Positions 34,865-43,031 of a stretch of DNA of 46,195 nucleotides are shown in pieces; position 1 is the stretch's first letter; every line of letters starts with the position of its first letter. The notes beneath the pieces were generated by a model. The model did not search any database, was not told the DNA's origin, and worked only from the letters and a program-made list of their open reading frames with translations. Position numbers and translations under genes: made by a program. Source of the DNA: an uncultured Cyclobacteriaceae bacterium (GTDB lineage: Bacteria > Bacteroidota > Bacteroidia > Cytophagales > Cyclobacteriaceae); NCBI GenBank assembly GCA_937958005.1, contig CALGOB010000047.1:1-46195 (forward strand), given 5' to 3'.

Positions 34865-35677
34865 TTAATAGTTCCGTGTGTAGGCAACTGTTGTTTTCAA
34901 ATATTCAAAGTGATCACCGTCACCTGTTTTAAATTTTGTTTTTACTGTTTGCTTTTCTTTTAGTCTTGGGATATAAACCAAAAAACGAAGGTGTGGCCTG
35001 TCAGTAAAACCCGTATTCCCACTTAATGCAATTACTTGGCCTTCTTTGATTTTTTCGCCAACTTTTACTTTAGCTCCGTTTTGACTTAAGTTATAATAAT
35101 CTGCAAATGTTCCATCCTCATGATAAATCGTAATCAGGTTAGTATAACGTTTGCAGCGTTCTTTATTACATCCCTTCTTATTTGACGTTATCACTTTGGT
35201 AACAACTCCAGCCCTAGCTGCAGCTACTGGTGTCCCAACAGGCATATCAAAGTCAATTGCACTCTCTCCTCTTTCTGAGAAATTACTTTTATAACCTTGG
35301 TAAACTGTAAATTCTTGTCCTTCATCATAAGGTAAATAATACCTAAAATCGTTATCATAACTTCTCAGGTTATGATTTCCAATTGCAATTGCTGTTTTAT
35401 AGGAAAGGGAAGGTTTTTTATTCTTCTTCAATATGCTCAAGCTAGTTAAAAGGACTTTTTTAGAATTAGCAGGAATGATAAAAACTTTATGTTTGCCATT
35501 ACGAGACACCATGTTTTCTATTTTTAAATCTAGCAATACAGAGACTGGGCTATATTCCTCATTATCCGCATATATGTTATAACCTAAAGTTGTCTTTTCT
35601 TCATATACCCTTACATTGCCTGCTGCATTTGAGAGGGTACTAGCTACAAGCATAGCTAGTAAAAAATAATATTTCAT
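34865..35677 (-). CDS. M23-like peptidase homologue, probably inactive
   Basis: Exported protein of 270 residues (signal peptide about 1-19). An N-terminal beta domain is followed by a LysM-free M23/LytM-type beta fold (about 125-240) recognisable by AIDFDMPVGTPVAAARAGVV, VKVGEKIKEGQVIALSGNTG and RPHLRFLVY. The zinc site is damaged: the HxxxD position reads ESAID (138-142), the usual YAHL is YYNL (194-197), and the terminal HxH is HLR (229-231). Two of three zinc ligands are therefore absent. It may be a peptidoglycan-binding or activator protein, like EnvC-type degenerate LytM factors, but this is inference. The stretch 34698-34864 before it holds only an AT-rich spacer. Confidence 0.82.
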   Translation of the reverse strand: MKYYFLLAMLVASTLSNAAGNVRVYEEKTTLGYNIYADNEEYSPVSVLLDLKIENMVSRNGKHKVFIIPANSKKVLLTSLSILKKNKKPSLSYKTAIAIGNHNLRSYDNDFRYYLPYDEGQEFTVYQGYKSNFSERGESAIDFDMPVGTPVAAARAGVVTKVITSNKKGCNKERCKRYTNLITIYHEDGTFADYYNLSQNGAKVKVGEKIKEGQVIALSGNTGFTDRPHLRFLVYIPRLKEKQTVKTKFKTGDGDHFEYLKTTVAYTRNY

Positions 35678-35691
35678 GTGTGTTTACTTTT

Positions 35692-35709
35692 AGGAGTTTT
35701 AGAACTCCT
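35692..35709 (-). promoter_or_regulatory. Hairpin in the leader of the M23-like gene
   Basis: AGGAGTT (35692-35698) and AACTCCT (35703-35709) pair around a 4-base loop, 14 bp before the start codon. Read on the minus strand the stem contains an AGGAGT that could act as, or hide, a ribosome binding site. Confidence 0.35.
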
Positions 35710-35821
35710 TATTTAAAACTTTTACTTGAATAGAAGTAGGTTGTTTATATAATTACGAACTTCCATAGCTATTATTTATAACTAGATTGGTATAAAAATG
35801 GTTCGGATATTTTTCATTTAT

Positions 35822-35925
35822 TTTAACCCGAATGATGCAATAGAAATTTGATGCAAATCATAACTAACAGTCATCTAGCCACTTATGATTTTCTCTTAAA
35901 AGTCTAATGCATCATTCAGGTTTAA
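35822..35925. mobile_element. MITE-like element E2, short form
   Basis: Same termini as 4703-4888 (core CCCGAATGATGCA on the left, TGCATCATTCAGG on the right). It is 104 bp because the 82 bp between ACTTA and ATTTA of E1 is missing, as expected from an internal deletion at short direct repeats. It lies in the 494-bp gap between gldH and the M23-like gene. Confidence 0.75.
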
Positions 35926-35926
35926 C

Positions 35927-36133
35927 CTAGATGCCAATTTTCATGACAAACCATGACCTTGCGTAATAAGTAATTGATTTGCTTGGTTTTATGATGAAAG
36001 ACTTAAGAATTGACATAGTCCAAATTTGAGGAATGTCAATTTTACTCTATTGAATCGATTACATTGATGGTCAACCATTTAGCTTTTCTAATAATTATTT
36101 TCCGAATTACTCGGGCTAGATGTCAATTTTCAT
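35927..36133. repeat. Repeated motif ATGYCAATTTT in the gldH/M23 gap
   Basis: CTAGATGCCAATTTTCAT (35927-35944) recurs as CTAGATGTCAATTTTCAT (36116-36133). A third copy ATGTCAATTTTA is at 36033-36044, and AATTGACAT (36008-36016) is its inverted partner, so a 9-bp stem can form. No gene is seen in 35678-36171. Confidence 0.5.
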
Positions 36134-36171
36134 TGAGTCTGAAAATCACTTAGCATCACATGAGAAGAAAA

Positions 36172-36705
36172 TCAATCTTTACTCTCTGATTCACTATTTT
36201 TCAATAAAAATCCTACCGCTGCAACATGTTTCAGGGATTCTACTCTCATATATTGCTGAAAGCGAATAACATAGTTTCCAGTATGTTCAAAATATTGTTT
36301 TTCCTTCACTATAAATTCATGATTGTACCACCCACTACTACCACTTCCAAGTGGTTTCCCACTTTTAGGGTTGAATAAGATAAATTCCTTTAATCCTTTA
36401 TCAAGTAATAATTCTTCCCCATTTTCAACAGAAAACAATTTGTAATCTATAAAAATATTATAATGAGAATAATCAAGTTCATTCTTAATGGTAAAAAACA
36501 GATCATAAGAGGATTTAGTCTCTTTTATTTCAAATTCAAAAGACTTTACAGAATCAGCTCCCCAGCTGTTCCCACTCAAGCTTTTATAATCTTCATACAA
36601 ATTACCACTACTACAGGCACCTAAAAATAGCCCCATGGACGTAAAAAGTCCTAATAAGCCTATTCTAAAAGGATTAAGGTTTCTTTTGGTTATTTTGCTT
36701 GGCAT
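36172..36705 (-). CDS. gldH: Gliding motility lipoprotein GldH
   Basis: Lipoprotein required for gliding in Flavobacterium johnsoniae and associated with the GldK-N/T9SS machinery. Signal peptide II with lipobox LGAC puts the lipidated Cys at residue 31. GldH features are the SYDLFFTIKNELDYSHYNIF strand pair, GKPLGSGSSGWYNHEF, and the C-terminal GNYVIRFQQYMRVESLKHV with VGFLLKN. Length (177 residues) is slightly above the usual. The only plausible start is the ATG at 36705, which lies inside the end of ricT (32-bp overlap), so the two are likely translationally coupled. ricT-gldH is a known Bacteroidota pairing. Confidence 0.9.
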   Translation of the reverse strand: MPSKITKRNLNPFRIGLLGLFTSMGLFLGACSSGNLYEDYKSLSGNSWGADSVKSFEFEIKETKSSYDLFFTIKNELDYSHYNIFIDYKLFSVENGEELLLDKGLKEFILFNPKSGKPLGSGSSGWYNHEFIVKEKQYFEHTGNYVIRFQQYMRVESLKHVAAVGFLLKNSESESKD

Positions 36706-37849
36706 TTGGGTTCCTTCTCTTATTTTTTTTATTATTGGACTTTTTTCTTCGCTTGTTTTTATTTTTATTCTTGTATTTATTATCCAGTCTTTCTAGATCA
36801 CTGTTCACATGACTGCCAGTTATTTTCAAATCTTCAATAGAGTCTTCCAATAACGTGGCAGGAACAATCTTCTTTTTATTTAACTCAATAATTTCAACTA
36901 CTCTAGACACTTCAACTGGATACCAAGAATTTTCATCTGGGTAGCCAAACCACATAATTCTTTTGAAAATATCTGTTTTTTGGAGTTTTGCTTCTCCTTT
37001 TTTTGTTTTTAAGGGTTTTTCTATTTCAGGAATTCCTTTCAAGGCACCTACATAGGTATCAAGTTCATAATTTAAACAGCATTTTAACCTGCCGCACTGT
37101 CCTGACAACTTTCCAGGGTTTAATGAAAGGTTCTGATAACGGGCAGCAGATGTAGAAACACTTTTAAAATCAGTGAGCCAAGTACTACAGCAAAGTTCCC
37201 TTCCACAAGATCCTATGCCTCCTAAACGGCCAGCTTCTTGCCTTAAGCTGATCTGACGCATCTCTATTCTTATTTTGAACTCATTAGCCAATACCTTGAT
37301 CAGTTCCCTGAAATCAACTCTGTCATCAGCAGAATAGTAAAAAGTTGCTTTTGTATTGTCGGCTTGATACTCTACATCAGTAAGCTTCATTTGAAGTTTC
37401 ATCTTCTGTACAATCTCTTTGGTACGATACATCGTACTCATTTCTTTAGCCTTGATTTTCTCAAATTTTTCGAGGTCTTTTAAACTCGCAATCCGATAAA
37501 TATCCCTGACATCTCCATTATCAGCAACCTTCTTTTTTTTCATTTGAAGTCTTACCAATTCACCAGAAAGTGATACATATCCAATATGATGACCATTTGG
37601 CACATCTACTACTACTGCGTCACCTGTTACTATTTCCAAGTGATTTTTATTCCTAAAAAAGTCTTTTTTCCCGTTTTTAAAGCGAACTTCTACTATATCA
37701 AATCTATCAGCTTGGGCAATATCCATATTTGATAGCCAATCAAACACGTTTAATTTATTACATCCTCCACTGCTACACCCGCCATTATTTTTACATCCGG
37801 CAACACTGCCATCTTCATTTTTTACTGAACTACATGTACTGCACGCCAT
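36674..37849 (-). CDS. ricT: RicT/PSP1-domain protein (YaaT family)
   Basis: Protein of 391 residues of the PSP1 family; in Bacillus RicT forms a [4Fe-4S] complex with RicA and RicF that directs RNA processing through RNase Y. It starts with a Cys-rich segment (Cys3, 6, 19, 25, 30), then a PSP1 domain with VEVRFKNGKKDFF and ATFYYSADDRVDFREL. The conserved Cys pairs are in GSCGRELCCSTWL and GQCGRLKCCLNYE. The C-terminal 40 residues are a Lys/Asn/Arg-rich tail (KNKNKNKRRKKSNNKK), suggesting RNA binding. gldH begins within this tail. No RicA or RicF is nearby. Confidence 0.92.
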   Translation of the reverse strand: MACSTCSSVKNEDGSVAGCKNNGGCSSGGCNKLNVFDWLSNMDIAQADRFDIVEVRFKNGKKDFFRNKNHLEIVTGDAVVVDVPNGHHIGYVSLSGELVRLQMKKKKVADNGDVRDIYRIASLKDLEKFEKIKAKEMSTMYRTKEIVQKMKLQMKLTDVEYQADNTKATFYYSADDRVDFRELIKVLANEFKIRIEMRQISLRQEAGRLGGIGSCGRELCCSTWLTDFKSVSTSAARYQNLSLNPGKLSGQCGRLKCCLNYELDTYVGALKGIPEIEKPLKTKKGEAKLQKTDIFKRIMWFGYPDENSWYPVEVSRVVEIIELNKKKIVPATLLEDSIEDLKITGSHVNSDLERLDNKYKNKNKNKRRKKSNNKKNKRRNPNAKQNNQKKP

Positions 37850-38122
37850 CTCATTTCTCTATAATTCTACTTACATGTTGAATCCCAAAATAACTTGACT
37901 AACATTTTAACTTATTCATTCTTTTTTGAAAGGATAATCTATTAAAAGTTAAACAACCACCTTATTGAACATTATTTAATAACCACTGCTGCTCTCTTTA
38001 CAAAAAACTTAATGACCATAAAAAATATGCTATCTCTCTAAGATTTTATTTATAGGGTTAATATTGATTAAAAATAGCGTAAAAAGTTGAAACGATACTA
38101 TGACCATCAATATTTACTGACT

Positions 38123-39406
38123 CTACTGCCAATTAAGTAGATCTTGTCCTATATCTTTTCTATAATAAATGTCCTCCCAATTTACATTTTCAATAGCCTT
38201 ATAAGAATTTGACAGTGCCTCTTCAAGATTATTACCCAATGCAGAAAAGGCAATGACTCTTCCTCCACTCGTCAACACTTTCCCATCACTTAAACTGGTT
38301 CCCGCATGAAAAACTATGGATTCACCAGTCTGATCTAAGCCTATTATCTCTTTCCCTTTTTGATATGATTCTGGATATCCACCAGAAACACCTACTACCG
38401 TGCTTGCGTGTAATTTGGTGGTTTTAAAATCTACTTTATCTAAAGTTCCTGAAGCCGCCCCTATCAGAAGATCTACTAAATCAGAATCAATTCTTGGTAA
38501 AACTACTTCAGTTTCAGGGTCTCCCATACGCACATTGTATTCTATGACGAAAGGTTCTCCATTTACATTCATCAACCCGATAAAAATAAACCCCTTATAA
38601 ACTATCTGATCTTTCTTGAGGCCATTTACGGTTGGCAATACTACTTTTTCTTCTACCTTTTTCATAAAAGCAGTATCCGCAAAAGGCACAGGCGAAACAG
38701 CTCCCATTCCTCCAGTGTTCAATCCTTTATCTCCCTCTCCTATTCTTTTGTAATCTTTAGCTTCTGGTAGAATTTTATAGTTTTCACCATCAGTAAGGAC
38801 AAAAACAGATAATTCTATTCCTTTCAAAAACTCTTCAATAACCACCTTTGTACTTGCCTTTCCGAATTTGGCCTCCACAAGCATCTCTTTCAACGTGTTT
38901 TTTGCTTCTGATAAATCTTCAGTAATGATAACTCCTTTACCTGCAGCCAAGCCATCAGCTTTAAGTACATATGGAGCTTGTAAAGTTTCTAAAAATAAAA
39001 ACCCTTCTTCTAATGTAGATGCCTCAAAGGTTTTAGATTTTGCAGTAGGTACATTGTGTCTTTGCATAAAAGATTTAGAAAAATCTTTACTTCCTTCTAA
39101 TAAAGCACCAGCCTTCTCAGGCCCAACCACTAATAAGTCTTTACAGGCTGTCTCTGCTAAAAAAAAATCTGTAATACCTAATACCAATGGTTCTTCTGGG
39201 CCTACTAACAATATATCAATCTGGTGGTCAATTACCGTTTCTTTCACTTCCTGAAAGTTTTTTGGATCTATTGATAAATTAGTAGCTATCTCTGCCGTAC
39301 CAGCATTTCCTGGTGCTACATATAGATTATCACAACGATTACTTTGTTTGATTTTCCACGCAAAAGCATGCTCTCTTCCTCCTGATCCTAAAACTAATAT
39401 ATTCAT
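38123..39406 (-). CDS. purD: Phosphoribosylamine-glycine ligase
   Basis: GAR synthetase of purine synthesis: joins phosphoribosylamine and glycine with ATP. ATP-grasp protein with LVLGSGGREHAFAWKIK at the N-terminus, APYVLKADGLAAGKGVII for ATP binding, GLNTGGMGAVSPVPF, VIEYNVRMGDPETEVVLPRI (metal-binding) and the C-terminal SGGRVIAFSALG. Length 427 residues from the second Met (39406); a Met codon two residues earlier (39412) is also possible. It stands alone. The R3 repeat ends about 21-28 bp before the start, so the repeat occupies the promoter region. Confidence 0.96.
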   Translation of the reverse strand: MNILVLGSGGREHAFAWKIKQSNRCDNLYVAPGNAGTAEIATNLSIDPKNFQEVKETVIDHQIDILLVGPEEPLVLGITDFFLAETACKDLLVVGPEKAGALLEGSKDFSKSFMQRHNVPTAKSKTFEASTLEEGFLFLETLQAPYVLKADGLAAGKGVIITEDLSEAKNTLKEMLVEAKFGKASTKVVIEEFLKGIELSVFVLTDGENYKILPEAKDYKRIGEGDKGLNTGGMGAVSPVPFADTAFMKKVEEKVVLPTVNGLKKDQIVYKGFIFIGLMNVNGEPFVIEYNVRMGDPETEVVLPRIDSDLVDLLIGAASGTLDKVDFKTTKLHASTVVGVSGGYPESYQKGKEIIGLDQTGESIVFHAGTSLSDGKVLTSGGRVIAFSALGNNLEEALSNSYKAIENVNWEDIYYRKDIGQDLLNWQ

Positions 39407-39433
39407 GTTCAAGTATTGATTTAATCCAATTTT

Positions 39434-39543
39434 GATCCTTAAGGGATATTATTTCCCTAGTGGGCACTCCACGACCCTCAAGTCAATCAATTTAACTGTT
39501 TGGCAACTTGATACCCCCGCACCCTTGAGGGCAGTAGTTCATT
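39434..39543 (+). repeat. Dispersed repeat R, copy R3 (diverged)
   Basis: Keeps the layout of R1: ATCCTTAAGGGAT palindrome, TTTCCCTAG, a GACCCTCAAGTC middle, and ACCCTTGAGGG with a TAGTTCATT end, but with many substitutions. It lies directly upstream of purD. Confidence 0.65.
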
Positions 39544-39858
39544 GCAAAATCAAAATTATGAATATTCGCTTATTAAGTTGTCAAAAACATGAATTATTGA
39601 ATAGAAAAATTTCAACGCAGCAAGTAATTATCAAATATGAATCTAATTCAAGTGCTTTTAAAAAGTGTTTGTGTCTGATCAGGTATTCAGAATGCGACTT
39701 CAATTGTGGGGTTTCACCATAAATAAGCTCGCATTGCTACTAAAGGTTAAATACAGACACTTTACAAAAGAGCCAGAATTAATTCAAATCACTTCTTATT
39801 ACACTTTTAAGTGCGCTTTACTACGCCTTGAAGAGCTTGAAGGACCTTAAGCTATTCA
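39544..39858. other. Intergenic stretch without recognised gene
   Basis: 315 bp between R3 and the truncated membrane-protein gene. Short open frames exist on the plus strand, but none resembles a protein family and none has a convincing start. Confidence 0.5.
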
Positions 39859-40389
39859 CTAATTAACAGTAGAAAGTAGGTAAACAAACAATCCTTCCCA
39901 TGCCAATAATAATACTATATAGACCAGTGAGGTATTGAGTAATATTCTCTTGAAGGACATTTTAAATCCATTTAATTTTATTCCGAAGGAAACAATTAGG
40001 ATGAATAATATTTCATAGAGGTTAATTATCGATAATACTGAACTCAACCATGAAGGGATTTTTTTAGTATCTAAATAACCTATCAAATAAAATGGTTTAA
40101 ATGCTCTTAGGTCTTCAAACGTATAATCTGGCTGAATCAAAGTAAACCAAAGAAAAAGGAGTAACAAGGGAAATAAAAAGATAAGGTTTCCTATGATAAC
40201 AGGTTTATAAGCATCTGAGAATTTAAAAGATTTTTGGCTGGCTACTAAATCAAAAAATCCAAAAAGAATACTAGATACCAACACAACAGAAGTTAGGAAT
40301 TTGGCAAATAAAAAAATTAAATCTATTCCTATATCTTCCCAATTTATGTTATCATCATTCTCTAATAATAAGATCAAAGAAGTCAACAT
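39859..40389 (-). pseudogene. Yip1-like membrane protein, N-terminally truncated
   Basis: The 176-residue frame holds four hydrophobic segments and matches the C-terminal part of the protein encoded at 43341-43991: both have a WF-I-P segment (LWFTLIQPDYTFEDLRAFKP here, IWFVMISPSQDFEEITAFYP there), a PS-W turn and N-x-x-E in the next helix. The full-length paralogue has about 65 more residues at the N-terminus including a first membrane helix. Here the frame begins 8 bp from repeat R2 and an in-frame TGA immediately precedes the ATG, so the 5' part seems to have been lost where the repeat lies. It may still make a shorter protein. Confidence 0.6.
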
Positions 40390-40397
40390 TCACCGGT

Positions 40398-40508
40398 TTG
40401 AATCCCTAAGGGATATTAATTCCCCTGGCCGGGCGCCCCGACTCTTGAGTCGATCATTAAATTATTGCCCATAGATACCCCGTACCCTTGGGTCGGGGTT
40501 GGTTCATT
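40398..40508 (+). repeat. Dispersed repeat R, copy R2
   Basis: Differs from R1 (25508-25618) at two of 111 positions, GGTCGGGCAC versus GGCCGGGCGC. Sharp ends (TTGAATCCC on the left, GGTTCATT on the right) define the element. It lies between the truncated membrane-protein gene and a frame remnant. Confidence 0.85.
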
Positions 40509-40786
40509 GTCAACTACTTGGAAAGTTGATCTATCTCACATTGCATTAGAAGTTATTCAAATGGTTAGACCACCGGCATAGGAATGAAAACAATGAAAAT
40601 ACCTTAAGCTTTTGGAAGTATTATAAACTTGCTGAGCAACTTATTGCACAGTTTAGAAAGGCATCCATCACCAAAAATAAAACCAATAGCCTACTCAAAA
40701 TACTGATGGAAACCCCTTTTAAAAAACTCAAACTTGAACAAAAAAAGAAGAAACCAAATAACTATCAGGCATTTATGACTAGTTAG
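40509..40786 (+). pseudogene. Frameshifted remnant of an unrecognised gene
   Basis: Directly after R2 a frame reads TTWKVDLSHIALEVIQMV and stops (40510-40581). The +1 frame then stays open from 40550 to 40786 (KLFKWLDHRHRNENNENT, SFWKYYKLAEQLIAQFRK, a Lys-rich tail and a stop). Together they look like the C-terminus of a basic protein broken by a frameshift, perhaps of a mobile element, but I do not recognise the family. The rest of the 523-bp gap (to 40912) shows only a CCCAGTGAGG motif at 40806. Confidence 0.4.
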
Positions 40787-40912
40787 ACTGACGGCTATGA
40801 CGTGGCCCAGTGAGGACACAGATTGGAGTGCCTTACCCTAAGATGACAGAGTAGGATTATAATATTTTAAAAAGTTAACCACAGTTTCTTTGATAGTTTT
40901 AGTTTTGCCTTT

Positions 40913-41461
40913 ATGGATAAAGGAATTAACCCATGGACAACCGTTGAGAAAAAGAAAATATATGAAAATCCATGGATTCACCTTGAGGAGCATCAGGTGA
41001 TTAACCCTGGAGGAGGGAAAGGGATATATGGGAAATTACACTTCAAGAATAAGGCAATAGGAATTATACCTCTTGATGAACACAATAATACTTGGTTAGT
41101 AGGGCAATATCGTTACCCATTAGATGAGTACTCATGGGAAATACCTATGGGTGGAGGGCCACTTGAAGAAGATATTCTTTCTGCTGCAAAAAGGGAATTA
41201 AAAGAGGAAACAGGACTGACAGCCGAGAAATGGGAACGTATAATGCGAATTCATACTTCTAATTCAGTAACTGATGAAGAAGGATTTATTTTCATAGCCA
41301 GGGAACTAACGGAAGGCGAGACTGCTTTTGAAGAAACAGAACAATTAATGATAAAAAAAATACCTCTCGCTCAAGCACTGGATATGGTAATGAAAGAAGA
41401 AATCACTGATAGCCTAAGTATAGCGGGTATTCTCAAAGTAGCAAGGTTATTGCAAGTATAG
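40913..41461 (+). CDS. Nudix hydrolase, ADP-ribose pyrophosphatase-like
   Basis: Hydrolase of nucleoside diphosphates linked to another moiety, 182 residues. The Nudix box Gx5Ex7REUxEExGU is complete: Gly80, Glu86, Arg94, Glu95, Glu98, Glu99 and Gly101 in GGGPLEEDILSAAKRELKEE. The segment VGQYRYPLDEYSWEIPMG before the box is characteristic of ADP-ribose/ADP-sugar pyrophosphatases, so cleavage of ADP-ribose to AMP and ribose-5-phosphate is the likely reaction. Its stop is directly followed by the ATG of the MATE gene, so the two are co-transcribed. Confidence 0.93.
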   Translation: MDKGINPWTTVEKKKIYENPWIHLEEHQVINPGGGKGIYGKLHFKNKAIGIIPLDEHNNTWLVGQYRYPLDEYSWEIPMGGGPLEEDILSAAKRELKEETGLTAEKWERIMRIHTSNSVTDEEGFIFIARELTEGETAFEETEQLMIKKIPLAQALDMVMKEEITDSLSIAGILKVARLLQV

Positions 41462-42784
41462 ATGAGATACTCCAAGCACTTTTCAGAAACACTTAAATTA
41501 GCTGTACCTGTTGTCCTTAGTCAAGTAGGACATGTGATGGTCACCGTAACGGATACTGCTATGGTAGGACAGGTAGGGACAGTTCCTTTAGCAGCTTCTG
41601 CATTTGCAGGAAGTACGTTTTATGCTGTTTTTTTATTTGGGATAGGTATCACTTATAGTATAACCCCACTGGTAGCTGCCAGTAAGGTTAAGAATGAAAC
41701 TGAACGAATAGGTGGCCTTATTAAAAACGCATTGGTTTTATATCCGATTACTGGTTTTCTGATGTCAATATTACTTTATGGCATCAGCTTCTTTTATCAC
41801 AGTTTTGGCCAAGAAAATGAAGTAGCAACGGCAGCGGTTCCTTATTTATTGTTATTGGCAGTTTCCTTGTTACCAATGATGGTTTTTCAGGTATTTAGGC
41901 AATTTCTAGAAGGCATGTCAGAAACTAAACCTGCCATGTATATTTCATTAGTAGCTAATCTGATCAATGTATTCCTTAACTACCTGCTTATATTTGGCTA
42001 TTGGGGTTTTCCTGAGCTTGGCCTCATAGGCGCAGGGATCGCAACTGCAATTGCCAGGGTTTTAATGGCGGTTTTTATTGCACTATATGTATTGAGAGGT
42101 AAGGTGTATGTGAAATATGTGGTTTTTATAAAAAAAGCTAAAGCTAGTTTGGCTACTATTTCAGAACTGTTAAAGCTTGGGTTGCCATCTGGATTGCAGT
42201 TAGTTTTTGAGGTGACTGCCTTTAGTTTTTCTGCTATTATGGCAGGTTGGATTAGTAAGAATGCACTGGCGGCACATCAAATTGCGTTAAACGTTTCGTC
42301 AGTAACTTATATGGTTGCCACAGGAATCAGTGCAGCTTCGGCTATTCGTGTAGGGATTTTTCATGGAAAAAATGATGCCATCAATAAGAGAAGAGCCGGT
42401 TTCACTAGTATGGGTATTATTGCTGTTTTTATGGCAGTGTTTGGTGTCCTAATGATTGTTTTTAGTGAAGCTCTACCAGTATTTTATACAAAAGATACCG
42501 AAGTGGCACAAATAGCAGTTTCCATCTTCATTATTGTTGCTTTTTATCAGTTAGGAGATGGGCTACAGGTAGTTGGTTTGGGTGCATTGAGAGGGCTCAC
42601 GGATGTGAATATCCCAACAGTTGTGACCTTGATATCTTATTGGGTATTGGCTATTCCATTTGGCTATGTAATGGCTTTTTATTTTGATTTCGGTATCTAT
42701 GGGATTTGGTCAGGATTACTAGCTGGCTTAACCGTGGCAGGAATATTACACTGTGGTCGCTTTTATAAAATTTCAAAAAAGTAA
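41462..42784 (+). CDS. MATE family efflux transporter (NorM-like)
   Basis: Cation-coupled multidrug exporter of the inner membrane, 440 residues with about 12 hydrophobic segments in two halves. The opening ETLKLAVPVVLSQVGHVMVT followed by DTAMVGQVG is the MATE signature; the second half begins LLKLGLPSGLQLVFEVTAFS and AAHQIALNVSSVTYMVATGI. The Asn/Asp-bearing first helix is retained. The substrate cannot be told. It begins at the base after the Nudix stop. Downstream is a 556-bp repeat-rich gap. Confidence 0.95.
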   Translation: MRYSKHFSETLKLAVPVVLSQVGHVMVTVTDTAMVGQVGTVPLAASAFAGSTFYAVFLFGIGITYSITPLVAASKVKNETERIGGLIKNALVLYPITGFLMSILLYGISFFYHSFGQENEVATAAVPYLLLLAVSLLPMMVFQVFRQFLEGMSETKPAMYISLVANLINVFLNYLLIFGYWGFPELGLIGAGIATAIARVLMAVFIALYVLRGKVYVKYVVFIKKAKASLATISELLKLGLPSGLQLVFEVTAFSFSAIMAGWISKNALAAHQIALNVSSVTYMVATGISAASAIRVGIFHGKNDAINKRRAGFTSMGIIAVFMAVFGVLMIVFSEALPVFYTKDTEVAQIAVSIFIIVAFYQLGDGLQVVGLGALRGLTDVNIPTVVTLISYWVLAIPFGYVMAFYFDFGIYGIWSGLLAGLTVAGILHCGRFYKISKK

Positions 42785-42799
42785 TACCCAGTGAGAGAG

Positions 42800-42950
42800 C
42801 AAACGCATTTAAAAAATTTGGGCGCCTTAACGAGCTATCCACTATTTCTTTTTTGCCAGAAAAAGGCAAAAAAGGTGCCGTCCGGCGTGGAACTTTCTCG
42901 GGCGCGCGTTCCATACATTATTTAGCGATTAGAAAAGTTAAATGCGTTTG
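42800..42950. repeat. Palindromic element C with apical hairpin
   Basis: Perfect 13-bp terminal inverted repeats CAAACGCATTTAA (42800-42812) and TTAAATGCGTTTG (42938-42950). Inside, GGGCGCC and GAGCTATCC precede an apical stem CTTTTTTGCC (42848-42857) and GGCAAAAAAG (42865-42874), followed by GTGCCGTCCGG. ACCCAGTGAG occurs just outside both ends (42786-42795 and 42957-42966). The same plan (TIR, GGGC, CTATCC, T-rich apical stem) is seen in copies A and B with other sequences. It is much more GC-rich than the gap around it. Confidence 0.75.
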
Positions 42951-43031
42951 GCCTGTACCCAGTGAGGCTCATAACGCGGTATACATATTCATAAATTTAG
43001 ATATTTGTAACTGTCAGTATGCAATCTATAC

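Noticed and set aside
30687-36171. A defence island around the SF1 helicase
   Set aside because: Neighbours are a ComEA-like protein, a degenerate M23 protein and gldH; no nuclease, methylase, toxin or other defence gene is beside it.
39432-39850. Two open frames of 61-96 codons upstream of purD
   Set aside because: The first runs through repeat R3, neither resembles a protein, and neither has a convincing start.
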